Below the pieces are notes generated by a model, which worked only from the letters and a program-made list of their open reading frames with translations, did no database searches and had not been told where the DNA came from. A stretch of DNA of 64,000 bases, from contig JAKOYD010000035.1 of NCBI GenBank assembly GCA_029780695.1, positions 1 to 64,000 of the forward strand, in the 5' to 3' direction. Shown here piece after piece: positions 43,792 to 52,846 of this stretch (the first letter of the stretch is position 1; the number at the start of each line of letters is the position of its first letter). A program made the position numbers and the translations under genes. This DNA is from Pseudomonadota bacterium. GTDB lineage: Bacteria; Pseudomonadota; Gammaproteobacteria; Burkholderiales; Burkholderiaceae_C.

Positions 43792-45672
43792 TCAGCGGCC
43801 CGACAAGCCCGTGACTGGGTTGAGCTGCGGCTCGCGCATCGGCGCACGGCTTTCGCCGCCGCGCCGGTCGGGCTGCGGCATCGCCGGGCGGTCGAAGGGG
43901 CGCGGCGCATGATCGAACGACGGCCGCGGCAAGGCGGGCGCCGCCGCGGGCGGGGCCATGGGTGCCTGGGGCAGGGGCTGCATGCGCGGCGGTTCGCGCA
44001 TCACCGGGGCCTGCGGCTGAGGCTGCGTCTGCCACGGGCGCGTGCCCGGCTGATCCGGCGCGGCGGGACGGGGCGCTGGCGGCGGAAACGGGCGAGCGCC
44101 GTCGCGATCCATCCGATCCATGCGTTCCATACGGTCGCCGCGATAGCGCGGATAACGGTCGCCTTCGCGCGAGCCAAAGTCGGGCGCCGGCTGCATCACC
44201 GGCGGCGGGGGCGCGGCCATGCCGGGCGCCGGGCGCGGGCCGTCGCTGCCGCCAAATCGCGGCGGCATGACGCCCGGTGCGGGCAGCACGCCGCGATCGG
44301 CGCCGATGCGGGTTTGGCGCGGATCGGTCATGCCATGCCGGTCGGGGCGCGGCATGGGCAGCGGGTTCAGCGGCGGCGCGCCGGGTGGGCCGAGGCGCGG
44401 CGGCGGCGCGACGACGCCGTCGCCCAGCGCGCCGGCCGGCAGCCGGCTGGCGTCGCCGAAGTGCGGGCGGCGACCGCGATCATCCCGGCCGAATTGGTCC
44501 ACCGGAGCCACGGTGATCGCGCCCGGCCGGCGCTGGAAGTGATAGCTGTCGCCCGGCGGGCGCGGGCGACTTGGCCCGTCAGCCCAGTTCAGGCCACGGC
44601 GGTAGCGGTCGCTGGCGTGGTAGTGCGGCGTCCAGGCTTCGCCGGGCGCGAGCGGAAACCACGCCGCACCGGGCAGGCCACCGCCCAGCGCGATGCGCCC
44701 ACCGGCGCCGCCCACGAACGCCACCAGCGCCGGGGAGTACACCGGGCGCGGGCCAAAGCTGCCCGGCACCCAGGCCCAGCGCGGGCCGATTTGTGCCCAG
44801 CGGCCATAGTGCGACGGCGCAAAGCCCCAGGGCGCGTCGTCCACCCAGGTCCAGCCCCAGGGGTCGACCCAGGTCCAGCGGCCATAACGGTAGGGGGCCC
44901 AGTCGGCCACGGTGACGGAGGGGTACCACACGGCGCCATAGGTCGGGTCCTGCGACCACTGGCCATAGGCGTCGAGTTGCTGATAGCCGGGCAGGTCGCG
45001 CGGCACGTAGCGGGCCGAGGGTGAACGGTCTTCCAGCGCGTCGCGCGCGCCCACCCACTGGTCGAACCCGTCGCGGTACGCCGTGCCGGTCTGCGCAATG
45101 GCGAGCGCGCGGCCGGCGTACTGCACCTGCTGGCCCTGGCCGACCTGGTTGGCCTGGCCCGATTCGCCGTACACGGTGGCGCCGCCGGCATGCACCGTCA
45201 GCCGCGTGGTGTCGGCGCGCGGATCGACGTCGATGCGGTATTCGCCGGCCTGGTTGGCCACCACGGCCAGCTGCGGGGTGTCGATTTCGATGCGCTCGCC
45301 GGGCTGCAGCTGGCGCACGCGCAGCGACAGCGTGCCGTTCATCAGGGCCAGCTGGGTGGTGCTGTCGTCCAGCAGGGTGACGCTGGCGTCGGCGCCGCTG
45401 GTCAGGCGCAGGGCGCTCCAGCCGCTGTGCAGTTCGACGCGCGCGCCCGGGTCGGCGACGATGCGCGTGCCGCTGGTCACGGGCCAATTGAGCGCGGCGG
45501 GCGCAAAGCCGCGGCCGTCCGTGGCCAGTTGCGCGGCGCCACCTTCCAGCGCGCTGATCGTGGCCACGCGCGCGGGCGGGTCGGCCTGCGCCCAGCCCAG
45601 CAGCGGCGCGGCCAGCAGCAGCGCGCCGGCCAGCCAGCGGCGGCAGGAAAAGCGGTCATGGAGCAAGGTCAT
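43792..45672 (-). CDS. FecR-domain / DUF6600 exported protein
   Basis: A 626-aa exported protein. Signal RRWLAGALLLAAPLLGWAQA; residues about 35-190 form a FecR-like beta domain (ISALEGGAAQLATDGRGF, GTRIVADPGARVELHSGWSA, ATVYGESGQANQVGQGQQ); residues about 215-350 form the Trp/Tyr-rich DUF6600 repeat region (YGAVWYPSVTVADWAPYRYG, WVDPWGWTWVDDAPWGFAPS, YGRWAQIGPRWAWVPG). The last 270 residues are Pro/Arg-rich and low complexity. Surface or periplasmic, probably a wall- or envelope-associated scaffold; function unknown. Confidence 0.85.
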   Translation of the reverse strand: MTLLHDRFSCRRWLAGALLLAAPLLGWAQADPPARVATISALEGGAAQLATDGRGFAPAALNWPVTSGTRIVADPGARVELHSGWSALRLTSGADASVTLLDDSTTQLALMNGTLSLRVRQLQPGERIEIDTPQLAVVANQAGEYRIDVDPRADTTRLTVHAGGATVYGESGQANQVGQGQQVQYAGRALAIAQTGTAYRDGFDQWVGARDALEDRSPSARYVPRDLPGYQQLDAYGQWSQDPTYGAVWYPSVTVADWAPYRYGRWTWVDPWGWTWVDDAPWGFAPSHYGRWAQIGPRWAWVPGSFGPRPVYSPALVAFVGGAGGRIALGGGLPGAAWFPLAPGEAWTPHYHASDRYRRGLNWADGPSRPRPPGDSYHFQRRPGAITVAPVDQFGRDDRGRRPHFGDASRLPAGALGDGVVAPPPRLGPPGAPPLNPLPMPRPDRHGMTDPRQTRIGADRGVLPAPGVMPPRFGGSDGPRPAPGMAAPPPPVMQPAPDFGSREGDRYPRYRGDRMERMDRMDRDGARPFPPPAPRPAAPDQPGTRPWQTQPQPQAPVMREPPRMQPLPQAPMAPPAAAPALPRPSFDHAPRPFDRPAMPQPDRRGGESRAPMREPQLNPVTGLSGR

Positions 45673-45833
45673 CGGGTGTCCTGAAAAGCAGCGAACGGGC
45701 GCGGCGCGCCCCCTGACTTGCTAACGCGCCGGGCCGCGATTCGGTTTGCAGCGGCGGCGGTGGCCGTGCAAACGGCTTGTCCACGATGCAACGGGATGTG
45801 ACGCGTGGTCGCCCCCCGCGCGCCACGCGCCGA

Positions 45834-45896
45834 TTCAATAAAAAACAGCTGCCAACGCTTGTCTGGCAAGCGTGGGCAGCTATGAATTTGATACTG
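45834..45896 (-). terminator. family A repeat forming the yqeY terminator
   Basis: On the minus strand, stem AGCTGCCCACGCTTG / CAAGCGTTGGCAGCT (one mismatch in 15) with loop CCAGA, followed by G and TTTTTT. It lies 20 nt after the yqeY stop and is a full intrinsic terminator made from a variant of the family A repeat (TTCATAGCTGCCCACGCTTG, then AAGCGT). Confidence 0.8.
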
Positions 45897-45915
45897 ATGG
45901 AAGCGAAGAAAGACT

Positions 45916-46362
45916 TCAGCCGGCCAGGGCCGCCTTGACGGCCGCGCTGACGGCGCCCATGTCGGCCTTGCCGGCCAGCCTGGCTTTGACGGCGCCCATC
46001 ACCTTGCCCATGTCGCCCGGCCCACTGGCGCCCAGTTCGGCCACGATGGCTTTCACCTCGGCGGCCACTTCGTCGGCCGACAGGCGGGCGGGCAGGTACG
46101 CCTGCAGCACCGTCATCTCGGCCGCCTCGACGTCCACCAGATCTTGCCGGCCGGCCTTGGTGAAGGCTTCGATGCTGTCCTTGCGCTGCTTGATCAGCTT
46201 GTCGACGATGGCGATGATGGCGGTGTCGTCCAGCGTCACGCGCTCGTCCACCTCTTTTTGCTTCATCGCCGCCTGCAGCAGGCGGATGGTGCCCAGGCGC
46301 CCGGTGTCCTTGGCGCGCATGGCGGTTTTCATGTCTTCGGTGATCTGATCTTTCAGGCTCAT
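45916..46362 (-). CDS. yqeY: GatB/YqeY domain protein
   Basis: A 148-aa protein of the YqeY family, related to the tail domain of GatB. MSLKDQITEDMKTAMRAKDT, IRLLQAAMKQKEVDERV, KQRKDSIEAFTKAGRQDLVD and GPGDMGKVMGAVKARL match. May act in tRNA-dependent amidation or as a general tRNA-binding helper; role not settled. Sits 28 nt downstream of lysA. Confidence 0.92.
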   Translation of the reverse strand: MSLKDQITEDMKTAMRAKDTGRLGTIRLLQAAMKQKEVDERVTLDDTAIIAIVDKLIKQRKDSIEAFTKAGRQDLVDVEAAEMTVLQAYLPARLSADEVAAEVKAIVAELGASGPGDMGKVMGAVKARLAGKADMGAVSAAVKAALAG

Positions 46363-46390
46363 GGCGGGTGTCTCGGCAAAGCGCTGATTG

Positions 46391-47656
46391 TCACACCTGC
46401 TCCAGGGCCAGCAGGTCCTGCACCGTCTGGCGGCGGCGGATCAGGTTCGCCGCGCCACCGTCCACCAACACTTCGGGCGCCAGGCCACGCGTGTTGTAGT
46501 TGCTCGACATGCTGGCGCCATACGCGCCGGCGTCGTGGATCACCAGCAGATCGCCCACGCGCGCTTCGGGCAGCGCGCGCGTGAGCACCACGCCGCCTTC
46601 GGCCTGGGTGAACACGTCGCCCGATTCGCACAGCGGGCCGGCGACCACCGTTTCGCGCAGCGGGCGTTGGGCGATGGGTGGTGCGCCCGGCCCGGCGATC
46701 AGGCTCATGCCGTGGTGCGCGCCGTACATGGCCGGGCGCATCAGGTCAGAAAAACCCGCATCCACCAGTGTGAAGTGGTTGCTGCCCGCCGGCTTGGTGG
46801 CGCGCACTTCGGCCAGCAGCACGCCGCTTTCGGCGACCAGGTAGCGGCCGGGCTCGATCTCCAGCGCAACGGGGCGGCCCAGCAGCGCGGCCACTTCGCG
46901 CCGCGCCGCGTCCCACAGGCTGAAGTAGTGCGCGGTGTCGATGCGCGGCTGGTCCGCTTGGTAGGGAATCGACAGCCCGCCGCCGGCCGAAATGGCGTGC
47001 AGATCGGGCAGCCGCGCCGCGCCAGCGCTTGCAACCAACTGCACCATGGCCTGGCAGACCTGCTGCAAGTGGCCGTAATCCACGCCCGAGCCGATGTGCA
47101 TGTGCAGCCCCACCAGCTTGAGCCCGTGCTGCTGCACCGCATCCAGCGCCTCGCCCAGCGCGGTGTGCCAGATGCCGTGCTTGCTGTGCTCACCGCCGGT
47201 GTTGGTCTTGTTGCTGTGGCCGTGGCCAAAGCCGGGGTTGATGCGCAGCCACACCGCGTGGCCGGGCGATGCCGCGCCCAGCTGGTGCAGCATGTCGATG
47301 GAGCCGGCGTTGACCGGCACGCGGTGCCGCACCACGGTGGCCAGCGTGTCGGCGTCCATCAGGTCGGCGGTGAAAACGAGCCCGCTGGCGCTCGAACCGG
47401 GCAGCGCATCGGCCGTGTAGCCGGCGGCCAGCGCGCGCTCGATCTCGCCGCGCGAGACGGCATCGACCGCCACCCCTTGTTCGCGCATCAGGCGCAGGAT
47501 GTGGAGGTTGGAATTGGCTTTTTGCGCGTAGCGCACGGTGTCGAACGCGCGCAACTCGCTGATGCGCTGGCGGATGGTGGCGGCGTCGTACGCCCACAGC
47601 GGGGTGCCGTGCTGGCGGGCGAGGGTGGACAGCAGATCGTCAGAAAAAGGGTTCAT
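46391..47656 (-). CDS. lysA: diaminopimelate decarboxylase
   Basis: A 421-aa PLP enzyme that forms lysine from meso-diaminopimelate. VRYAQKANSNLHILRLMREQ carries the PLP Lys; HMHIGSGVDYG, GGGLSIPYQADQP and EPGRYLVAESGVLL bind PLP phosphate; ESGDVFTQ is the catalytic Cys/Glu loop (PLCESGD). Start ATG at 47656. Divergent from lysR, its expected activator, with 70 bp between; the yqeY gene follows. Confidence 0.95.
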   Translation of the reverse strand: MNPFSDDLLSTLARQHGTPLWAYDAATIRQRISELRAFDTVRYAQKANSNLHILRLMREQGVAVDAVSRGEIERALAAGYTADALPGSSASGLVFTADLMDADTLATVVRHRVPVNAGSIDMLHQLGAASPGHAVWLRINPGFGHGHSNKTNTGGEHSKHGIWHTALGEALDAVQQHGLKLVGLHMHIGSGVDYGHLQQVCQAMVQLVASAGAARLPDLHAISAGGGLSIPYQADQPRIDTAHYFSLWDAARREVAALLGRPVALEIEPGRYLVAESGVLLAEVRATKPAGSNHFTLVDAGFSDLMRPAMYGAHHGMSLIAGPGAPPIAQRPLRETVVAGPLCESGDVFTQAEGGVVLTRALPEARVGDLLVIHDAGAYGASMSSNYNTRGLAPEVLVDGGAANLIRRRQTVQDLLALEQV

Positions 47657-47726
47657 GGCGCCGATGATGGCGCGGATGATGTATTCTGAAAAATAGTTTT
47701 CCATGCAATATGCATTCAATTTTGAT

Positions 47727-48665
47727 ATGCAAAGTCCCCAACCCGATTTACTCGACCAGCTCTCGCACCGCCACATCGAGGTGTTCCGCGCCGTCATGCA
47801 GGCCGGCCAGGTCACGCGCGCGGCCGAGGCGCTGCACACCTCGCAGCCCACCGTCAGCCGCGAACTGGCGCGCCTCGAACATCTGCTGGGCTACGCGCTG
47901 TTCGACCGCATTCAGGGCCGCCTGCGCCCCACGGTGCGGGCGCGGGCGCTGTACGACGAGGTCGAGCGCGCCTGGCAGGGTCTGGCGCGCGTGCAGGCCA
48001 GCGCGCGCGAGCTGCGCCAGTTCGGCACGGGCCGCCTGCACCTGGCCTGCCTGCCCGCGTTGGCGCACGCGCTGGTGCCGCCCGCGCTGCGGCGCTTTGC
48101 CGCGCAGCACCCACTGGCCAGCGTCACCGTCATGCCCATGGAATCGCCCGCGCTCGAAGCCGCGTTGTCCGAGCAGCAGGCCGACCTGGGCCTGACCGAG
48201 GCCCGGACAGCCCCCGTTGGCTGTGAACGGTATCCGCTGCTGGAGGCCGACGAGGTGGTGGTGCTGCCCGCCGCGCACCCGCTCGCCGAGCGCCACGCGC
48301 CGCTGGCACTGGACGATTTCGCCGGCCAGCCCTTCATCAACCTGGCACTGGCCGACCCGTACCGCGCGCCCATCGACGCGCTGTTCGCCGCCGCCGGCGT
48401 GGCGCGCGAGATACGGATCGAAAGCGCCAGTGCTGTCTCGATTTGCGCGCTGGTGGCCGAGGGGCTGGGTGTGTCGATCATCAACCCGCTCACAGCGCGC
48501 GCCATGGCCGCCGGCGATGCGCGGCTGGCGGTGCGGCCGCTGGCCGCGTCGGTGCGCTTTCAGGTGGCGCTGGTGCGGCCGCTGTGGCGCGCCGAACATC
48601 CGCTGCTGGCGGATTTGCAGGCCGCGCTGGCGCAGGCGGCCGGCGGGAGCGAGGCTGCCGCCTGA
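47727..48665 (+). CDS. lysR: LysR, activator of lysA
   Basis: A 312-aa LTTR that resembles E. coli LysR closely: RHIEVFRAVMQAGQVTRAAE, LHTSQPTVSRELARLEHLLG, GLTEARTAPVGCERYPLL, and SASAVSICALVAEGLGVSII (DAP-binding half). Divergent from lysA, as in enterobacteria, where LysR activates lysA in response to diaminopimelate. The ATG at 47727 is preferred; 47703 is an alternative start that would leave only 46 bp to lysA. TGCATATTGCAT-like sequence near 47703-47715 may be part of the operator. Confidence 0.9.
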   Translation: MQSPQPDLLDQLSHRHIEVFRAVMQAGQVTRAAEALHTSQPTVSRELARLEHLLGYALFDRIQGRLRPTVRARALYDEVERAWQGLARVQASARELRQFGTGRLHLACLPALAHALVPPALRRFAAQHPLASVTVMPMESPALEAALSEQQADLGLTEARTAPVGCERYPLLEADEVVVLPAAHPLAERHAPLALDDFAGQPFINLALADPYRAPIDALFAAAGVAREIRIESASAVSICALVAEGLGVSIINPLTARAMAAGDARLAVRPLAASVRFQVALVRPLWRAEHPLLADLQAALAQAAGGSEAAA

Positions 48666-48667
48666 GG

Positions 48668-48728
48668 GTCTTTTAGCCTTCAGGCGCTGGCTGAATAAGC
48701 GCCGAATGCTTTCACATTTATAGCAAAG
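48668..48728 (-). repeat. family A interspersed repeat, copy 10
   Basis: On the minus strand: TTTGCTATAAATGTGAAAGC, ATTCGGCGCTTATTCAGCC, AGCGCCTGAAGGCTAAAAG. Between lysR and the rpsU terminator. Confidence 0.7.
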
Positions 48729-48747
48729 TTGATTTCACCCGAGCATG

Positions 48748-48782
48748 AAAAAACCCGCTGCGGCGTCCCGAGCGGGTTTTTG
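48748..48782 (-). terminator. intrinsic terminator of rpsU
   Basis: On the minus strand: AAAACCCGCT and AGCGGGTTTT stem (10 bp), loop CGGGACGCCGC-type, then TTTTTT. Located 28 nt after the rpsU stop. Confidence 0.9.
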
Positions 48783-48809
48783 GGTGTCGCTTGAGCGCCT
48801 GGCGACGAA

Positions 48810-49022
48810 TCAGTACAGCTTCTTGGGCAGCTGCTGGCTGCGCACGCGCTTGTAGTGGCGCTTGACCGCGGCCGCCTTCTTGCGCTTGCGCTCGGCGGTG
48901 GGCTTTTCGTAGAACTCGCGGGCGCGCAGGTCGGTCAGCAGGCCCAGTTTCTCAATGGTGCGCTTGAAGCGGCGCAGGGCAACGTCAAACGGCTCGTTTT
49001 CTTTGACTCGGATGGTGGTCAT
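48810..49022 (-). CDS. rpsU: 30S ribosomal protein S21
   Basis: A 70-aa basic protein: [57 protein letters not shown]21 helps pair the Shine-Dalgarno with 16S rRNA. It stands alone with its own terminator; in many betaproteobacteria it is near dnaG/rpoD, which are not here. Confidence 0.96.
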   Translation of the reverse strand: MTTIRVKENEPFDVALRRFKRTIEKLGLLTDLRAREFYEKPTAERKRKKAAAVKRHYKRVRSQQLPKKLY

Positions 49023-49154
49023 TCAATTTTCAGAGGATTGCGCGGCCAGCGGGTGCGAAGTAGATCAGGCTTCGCGCCATTCGCCGCAAGTCTTGCCCCG
49101 CCTGTTAACTAGTATGCGGCCGGCGGGAGCTTTTGCCAGCAAAACAAAAGATTA

Positions 49155-49290
49155 TACCCCCTGTGACGCCTGCGGCGTCTTCCCCCAAGGGGGACAACGC
49201 TGGCGGCCGGCGCAGGTCCGGCCACGGCGTTACCGGGTGGCCTGCGCCGCGGCCTTTGGAAGGGCCTGCTGCGCGGCCCCCCAAGGGATG
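49155..49290 (-). repeat. family B repeat, copy 4
   Basis: CGCCTGCGGCGTCTTCCCCC, AAGGGGGACAACGCTGGCGG, CCGGCGCAGGTCCGGCCACG and CGCCGCGGCC, that is, the inverse of copies 1 and 6. It fills most of the gap 49023-49334 between rpsU and the flavoprotein; nothing else is seen there except the upstream part of rpsU. Confidence 0.65.
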
Positions 49291-49334
49291 GCGCTGGTTC
49301 TGGCGCGGCGCCGCTATTTCGCTGCCGGCGCGTT

Positions 49335-50600
49335 CTATCGGTGCAACGGCAATGCCTCGGCGCAGGCGTGGGCGCTGGCCCAGGCCCACTGAAAGTTGTA
49401 GCCGCCCAGCCAGCCGGTGACGTCGACCACTTCGCCGATGAAGTACAGGCCGGGCTGGCGGCGGGCTTCGAGGGTCTGGGACGACAGTTCGCGCGTGTCG
49501 ACGCCGCCGACGGTGACTTCGGCCTTCTTGTAGCCTTCGGTGCCGGTGGGGGTGAGCGACCAGCGCAGGATGCGTTCGGCCAGGGCGTGCAGCGCCTTGT
49601 CGCTGGCCTCGTTGATGGGGCGCTGCCAGGCGGGGTCTTGCTGCACCCAGGCGTCGGCCAGGCGCTGCGGCAGCCACGCGGCCAGTTCGTTGGCGATCAG
49701 CTTGCGCGAGCCGCGCGCCTTGGCGGCCAGCAGTTCGGCGGCCAGATCGACGCCCGCCGCCAGGTCGATCTCGATCGGTGTGCGCGGCTGCCAGTAGCTC
49801 GAAATCTGCAACACCGCTGGGCCGGACAGCCCGCGGTGCGTGAACAGCAGATCCTCATGAAACGTGGTGCGCTGCTTTTTGGCCCCGGTGCTGATCGCCA
49901 CTGGCAGCGACAGGCCCGCCAGCGGCGCGTAGGGCGCCCACGCCGCGCCGTCGAAGGTCAGCGGCACCAGGCCGGGGCGCGTGTCGGTCACCTTCAGGCC
50001 GAACTGGCGCGCCAGATCGAAGCCGAAGCCGCTGGCGCCGATCTTGGGGATCGACAGCCCGCCCGTGGCGACCACCAGCGACGGCGCGCTCACCGGGCCA
50101 CGTTCGCTATCAATCAAATAGCTATGGAAGCTTTCAGCATCGGCGCTGGGCGGCGATTTGACTTGAAATTCGACGCGCCGCACCTGGCACGCTTGCCAGC
50201 GGGTGACTTCGCCGCCGTGGTCGCGGGCAGCGGCGCACTCGTCCAGCAGCAGCTGGATCAGGTCTTCGGCCGACCGGTCACAGAACAACTGGCCCTTGTG
50301 CTTTTCATGCCAGGCTAGGCCGTGGCGGTCCAGCAGGGCGATGAAGTCGCGCGGCGTGTAGCGCGCCAGCGCCGAGCGGCAGAAATGCGGGTTGGCGCTG
50401 AGAAAGTGCCGGTGCGGCGCGGCCGGGTCGAGGTCGCGGTTGGTGCAGTTGGCGCGCCCGCCGCCCGAGATGCGCACCTTTTCGGCCACGCGCTCACTGT
50501 GGTCGATCAGCACCACGCGCGCGCCGCGCCGGGCGGCCTGCGCGGCACAGAACAGGCCGGCAGCGCCTGCGCCGAGGATGACGACATCGCAATGAAGCAT
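49335..50600 (-). CDS. BaiN/HI0933-type flavoprotein (NAD(P)/FAD oxidoreductase)
   Basis: A 421-aa FAD protein. CDVVILGAGAAGLFCAAQAA is the dinucleotide fold (GxGxxG); RISGGGRANCTNRDL and SLVVATGGLSIPKIGASG and VGGVDTRELSSQTLEARRQP, then GLYFIGEVVDVTGWLGGYNF are family signatures. The reaction is unknown for most members (one clade reduces bile acids). About 23 residues (FQVKSPPSADAESFHSYLID...) between VRRVE and PVSAPSLVVATG are encoded by a family A repeat. Start at 50600 (MLHCDVV), not the in-frame upstream codon. Confidence 0.92.
   Translation of the reverse strand: MLHCDVVILGAGAAGLFCAAQAARRGARVVLIDHSERVAEKVRISGGGRANCTNRDLDPAAPHRHFLSANPHFCRSALARYTPRDFIALLDRHGLAWHEKHKGQLFCDRSAEDLIQLLLDECAAARDHGGEVTRWQACQVRRVEFQVKSPPSADAESFHSYLIDSERGPVSAPSLVVATGGLSIPKIGASGFGFDLARQFGLKVTDTRPGLVPLTFDGAAWAPYAPLAGLSLPVAISTGAKKQRTTFHEDLLFTHRGLSGPAVLQISSYWQPRTPIEIDLAAGVDLAAELLAAKARGSRKLIANELAAWLPQRLADAWVQQDPAWQRPINEASDKALHALAERILRWSLTPTGTEGYKKAEVTVGGVDTRELSSQTLEARRQPGLYFIGEVVDVTGWLGGYNFQWAWASAHACAEALPLHR
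50104..50171 (+). repeat. family A repeat inserted in frame in the flavoprotein gene
   Basis: TCGCTATCAATCAAATAGCT (AT-rich hairpin), AAGCTTTCAGCATCGGCGCT, then GGGCGGCGATTTGACTTGAA. Opposite orientation to the gene; the reading frame stays open through it. Confidence 0.8.
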
Positions 50601-50703
50601 GGCGCGAGTGTAGGTTCGCGTCCGTGGGGTTTTCGCGACCAAAAGCGCGCCACTGCCCCTAGGGCGCGGCCCCAGCGAAGGAAAGGACGCTGGGATGCGG
50701 CGA

Positions 50704-51486
50704 TCAGGCCGCCAGCGCGGCCGCTTCCTGCAGGGCGGCGCGCACGCCGCGCACCACGTCGCCCACCACCATCACGGCGGGGCTGCCCAGGCCGGTGGCG
50801 GACAACTGATCGACCAGCTCGCCCAGCGTGGTGATGCACTGGCGTTGCGACGGCAGGCTGGCGCGCTCGATCACGGCCACCGGCGTGTCGGGCGGCAGCG
50901 CCGACAGCAGGCCGGCCTGGATGCGCGCCGCGCTGCTGATGCCCATGTAGATCACCAGCGTCAGGTGCAGGTCGCGCGCCGATTCGCCCAGGCGCGCCCA
51001 GTCCAGGCCGGGGCCGTCCTTTTGCGGGTGGCCGGTGACAAACACCACGCCGTGCGCGCGGTCGCGGTGCGTCAGCGGGGCGCCCAGGCTGGTCATGGCC
51101 GCCAGCCCGGCGGTGACGCCGTTGACGACCACCGGCTCGATGCCGGCGCGGCGCAGGCTTTCCACCTCTTCGCCGCCGCGGCCGAAGATGAACGGATCGC
51201 CGCCTTTCAGGCGCACCACGTTTTCGCCGGCGTGCGCGGCGTCCAGCATCAGCTGCTCGATGGTGGCCTGCGGCGTGCTCTTGCAGCCGCCGCGCTTGCC
51301 GACGTAGGTGATGCGCGCATCCGGCCGGGCGTGGGCCAGCACGCCGTCGCCCACCAGGTCATCGACCAGAATCACGCTGGCCGACTGGATGGCCTTGACG
51401 GCCTTGAGCGTCAGCAGCTCAGGGTCGCCCGGGCCGGCGCCTACCAGGGTGACACGGCCAAGGGGAAGGGCGGAAGAGGCGCTCAT
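50704..51486 (-). CDS. cobA: uroporphyrinogen-III C-methyltransferase
   Basis: A 260-aa SAM-dependent enzyme that methylates uroporphyrinogen III at C2 and C7 toward siroheme/cobalamin. VTLVGAGPGDPELLTLKAVK, LVDDLVGDGVL, RLKGGDPFIFGRGGEEVESL and GVTAGLAAMTSLGAPLTHRD match the family closely. It overlaps ybiB by 4 nt. In this order of bacteria the pair usually serves siroheme for nitrite or sulphite reductase. Confidence 0.94.
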   Translation of the reverse strand: MSASSALPLGRVTLVGAGPGDPELLTLKAVKAIQSASVILVDDLVGDGVLAHARPDARITYVGKRGGCKSTPQATIEQLMLDAAHAGENVVRLKGGDPFIFGRGGEEVESLRRAGIEPVVVNGVTAGLAAMTSLGAPLTHRDRAHGVVFVTGHPQKDGPGLDWARLGESARDLHLTLVIYMGISSAARIQAGLLSALPPDTPVAVIERASLPSQRQCITTLGELVDQLSATGLGSPAVMVVGDVVRGVRAALQEAAALAA

Positions 51487-52430
51487 GCGGCAACGGTGGG
51501 TGGAAGGGACGAAGCGCCCGCCGCCGGGATGGCCCGGCAGGCCTGCACGATGTGATCGACCTGGCGAACGATGGGCTCGGGCGGCGCCACCGCGCCTTGC
51601 AGCACGGCGCGGATGTAGTCGGCCGTGGCGACAGCGTCGGTGGTGGGCGGCAGCGCGGGCAGCGTGGCCAGCGCGCCCGGCTGGGCGGGCTGCACTTCAC
51701 GCATGTCGCCGCCCAGCAGCAGCTGCATGCGCGGCGTGCGGCGGGCGTCGGCCACGGGTTCGCCTTCGGTGCCGCGCAGCAGCAGGGCGGGCGTGCCGGT
51801 CAGCCGCAGCGTGGCGGCCATGGATTCGGCGTATTCGGGATGGGTGTAGCTGCTGACCACCAGCGCCGGTCCGGCGACCGGGTTCATCAGCTTGACCAGC
51901 GCGTGCGCGCTGTTGCGCAGGCCAATGGCGCGGCGCACGTCCAGCAGGCGCTGCAGGCCAGCGTACAGCGCGCCGGTGGGGACGAAGTGAACGCTGCCGC
52001 GGGCGATGCGCTCGGTCGGCAGGCGGGGCCCGATGCCGAGCGAAGCCAGCACGGCGGCGCTGGGCACGCGGCTGTCCTCAGTGGGCGTGCCGTGCACCAG
52101 CACGGGCAGGCCCTGGCGCGCCAGCAGCAGCGCCAGCAGGGGGGTCAGCACCGGCAGCTTGCGCGCGCCGTTGTAGCTGGGCAGCACGACCACCGGCGCG
52201 TCGCTGGCGGGCAGGCGGGCCAGGCGGGCTTCGGTGGCGTCCAGGAAGCCGGCCATTTCGTCGGGCACTTCGCCCTTGATGCGCATGGCCACGCAGAAGG
52301 CGCCGATTTCCAGGTCGGTGCACTGGCCGTCCAGCACCTGGCCCAGCAGGTCGGCCGCCTGGCCGCGCGACAGCGCCCGCGCACCCTGCGCGCCGCGGCC
52401 GATTTCCTTGAGGTAGGGGCTGATTCCCAT
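51483..52430 (-). CDS. ybiB: DNA-binding protein YbiB (TrpD2 family)
   Basis: A 315-aa member of the TrpD2 group: anthranilate phosphoribosyltransferase fold without known TrpD activity, and E. coli YbiB binds nucleic acid. GAFCVAMRIKGEVPDEMAGF, VLASLGIGPRLPTERIARGS, LGLRNSAHALVKLMNPV-type motif here AIGLRNSAHALVKLMNPVAG, and LLLRGTEGEPVADARR match. Start at 52430; 52457 is an in-frame alternative. Coupled with cobA. Confidence 0.85.
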   Translation of the reverse strand: MGISPYLKEIGRGAQGARALSRGQAADLLGQVLDGQCTDLEIGAFCVAMRIKGEVPDEMAGFLDATEARLARLPASDAPVVVLPSYNGARKLPVLTPLLALLLARQGLPVLVHGTPTEDSRVPSAAVLASLGIGPRLPTERIARGSVHFVPTGALYAGLQRLLDVRRAIGLRNSAHALVKLMNPVAGPALVVSSYTHPEYAESMAATLRLTGTPALLLRGTEGEPVADARRTPRMQLLLGGDMREVQPAQPGALATLPALPPTTDAVATADYIRAVLQGAVAPPEPIVRQVDHIVQACRAIPAAGASSLPPTVAA

Positions 52431-52510
52431 GGTGGCATTGTGGGCCGGCACCTTCACCGGCTCAATTGACCCGAGTCAAGGATAAAACAGTTGCACGCGG
52501 GCCGCGCGCG

Positions 52511-52846
52511 TCACAGCCCCAGGCTGTGCAGCAGCCGCGCGATCTGCCCCGGCTGCGGCAGCACCGGGCCGGCAAAGCGCACGGCGCCGTCGCGCCCGCC
52601 CACCAGCAGGGTGGGAAAGGTTTCGATGTCCACGTCGCCCAGCGCGTCGGCTTCGTCCTCGATGTCGACCCAGCGGAACGCCACCCGCGGGTGCGCGGCC
52701 GCGGCTTGCCGGAAGCCGGCCTCGAAGTCGCGGCAGGTGCCGCACCAGGCGGCGCACAGGCAGATGACGGCACCATCGACGGCGCCGTCGGCCAGGGTGC
52801 CGGCCAGCAGGGCGCGCAGGTCGGGGTCGGTCAGGGAAAGGCTCAT
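52511..52846 (-). CDS. thioredoxin-fold protein
   Basis: A 111-aa thioredoxin-like protein. VICLCAAWCGTCRDFEAGFR carries the W-C-x-x-C motif (CGTC), and DIETFPTLLVGGRDG the cis-Pro loop. No signal peptide, so cytoplasmic. Partner and substrate unknown. Its start overlaps a possible 44-codon ORF. Confidence 0.88.
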   Translation of the reverse strand: MSLSLTDPDLRALLAGTLADGAVDGAVICLCAAWCGTCRDFEAGFRQAAAAHPRVAFRWVDIEDEADALGDVDIETFPTLLVGGRDGAVRFAGPVLPQPGQIARLLHSLGL

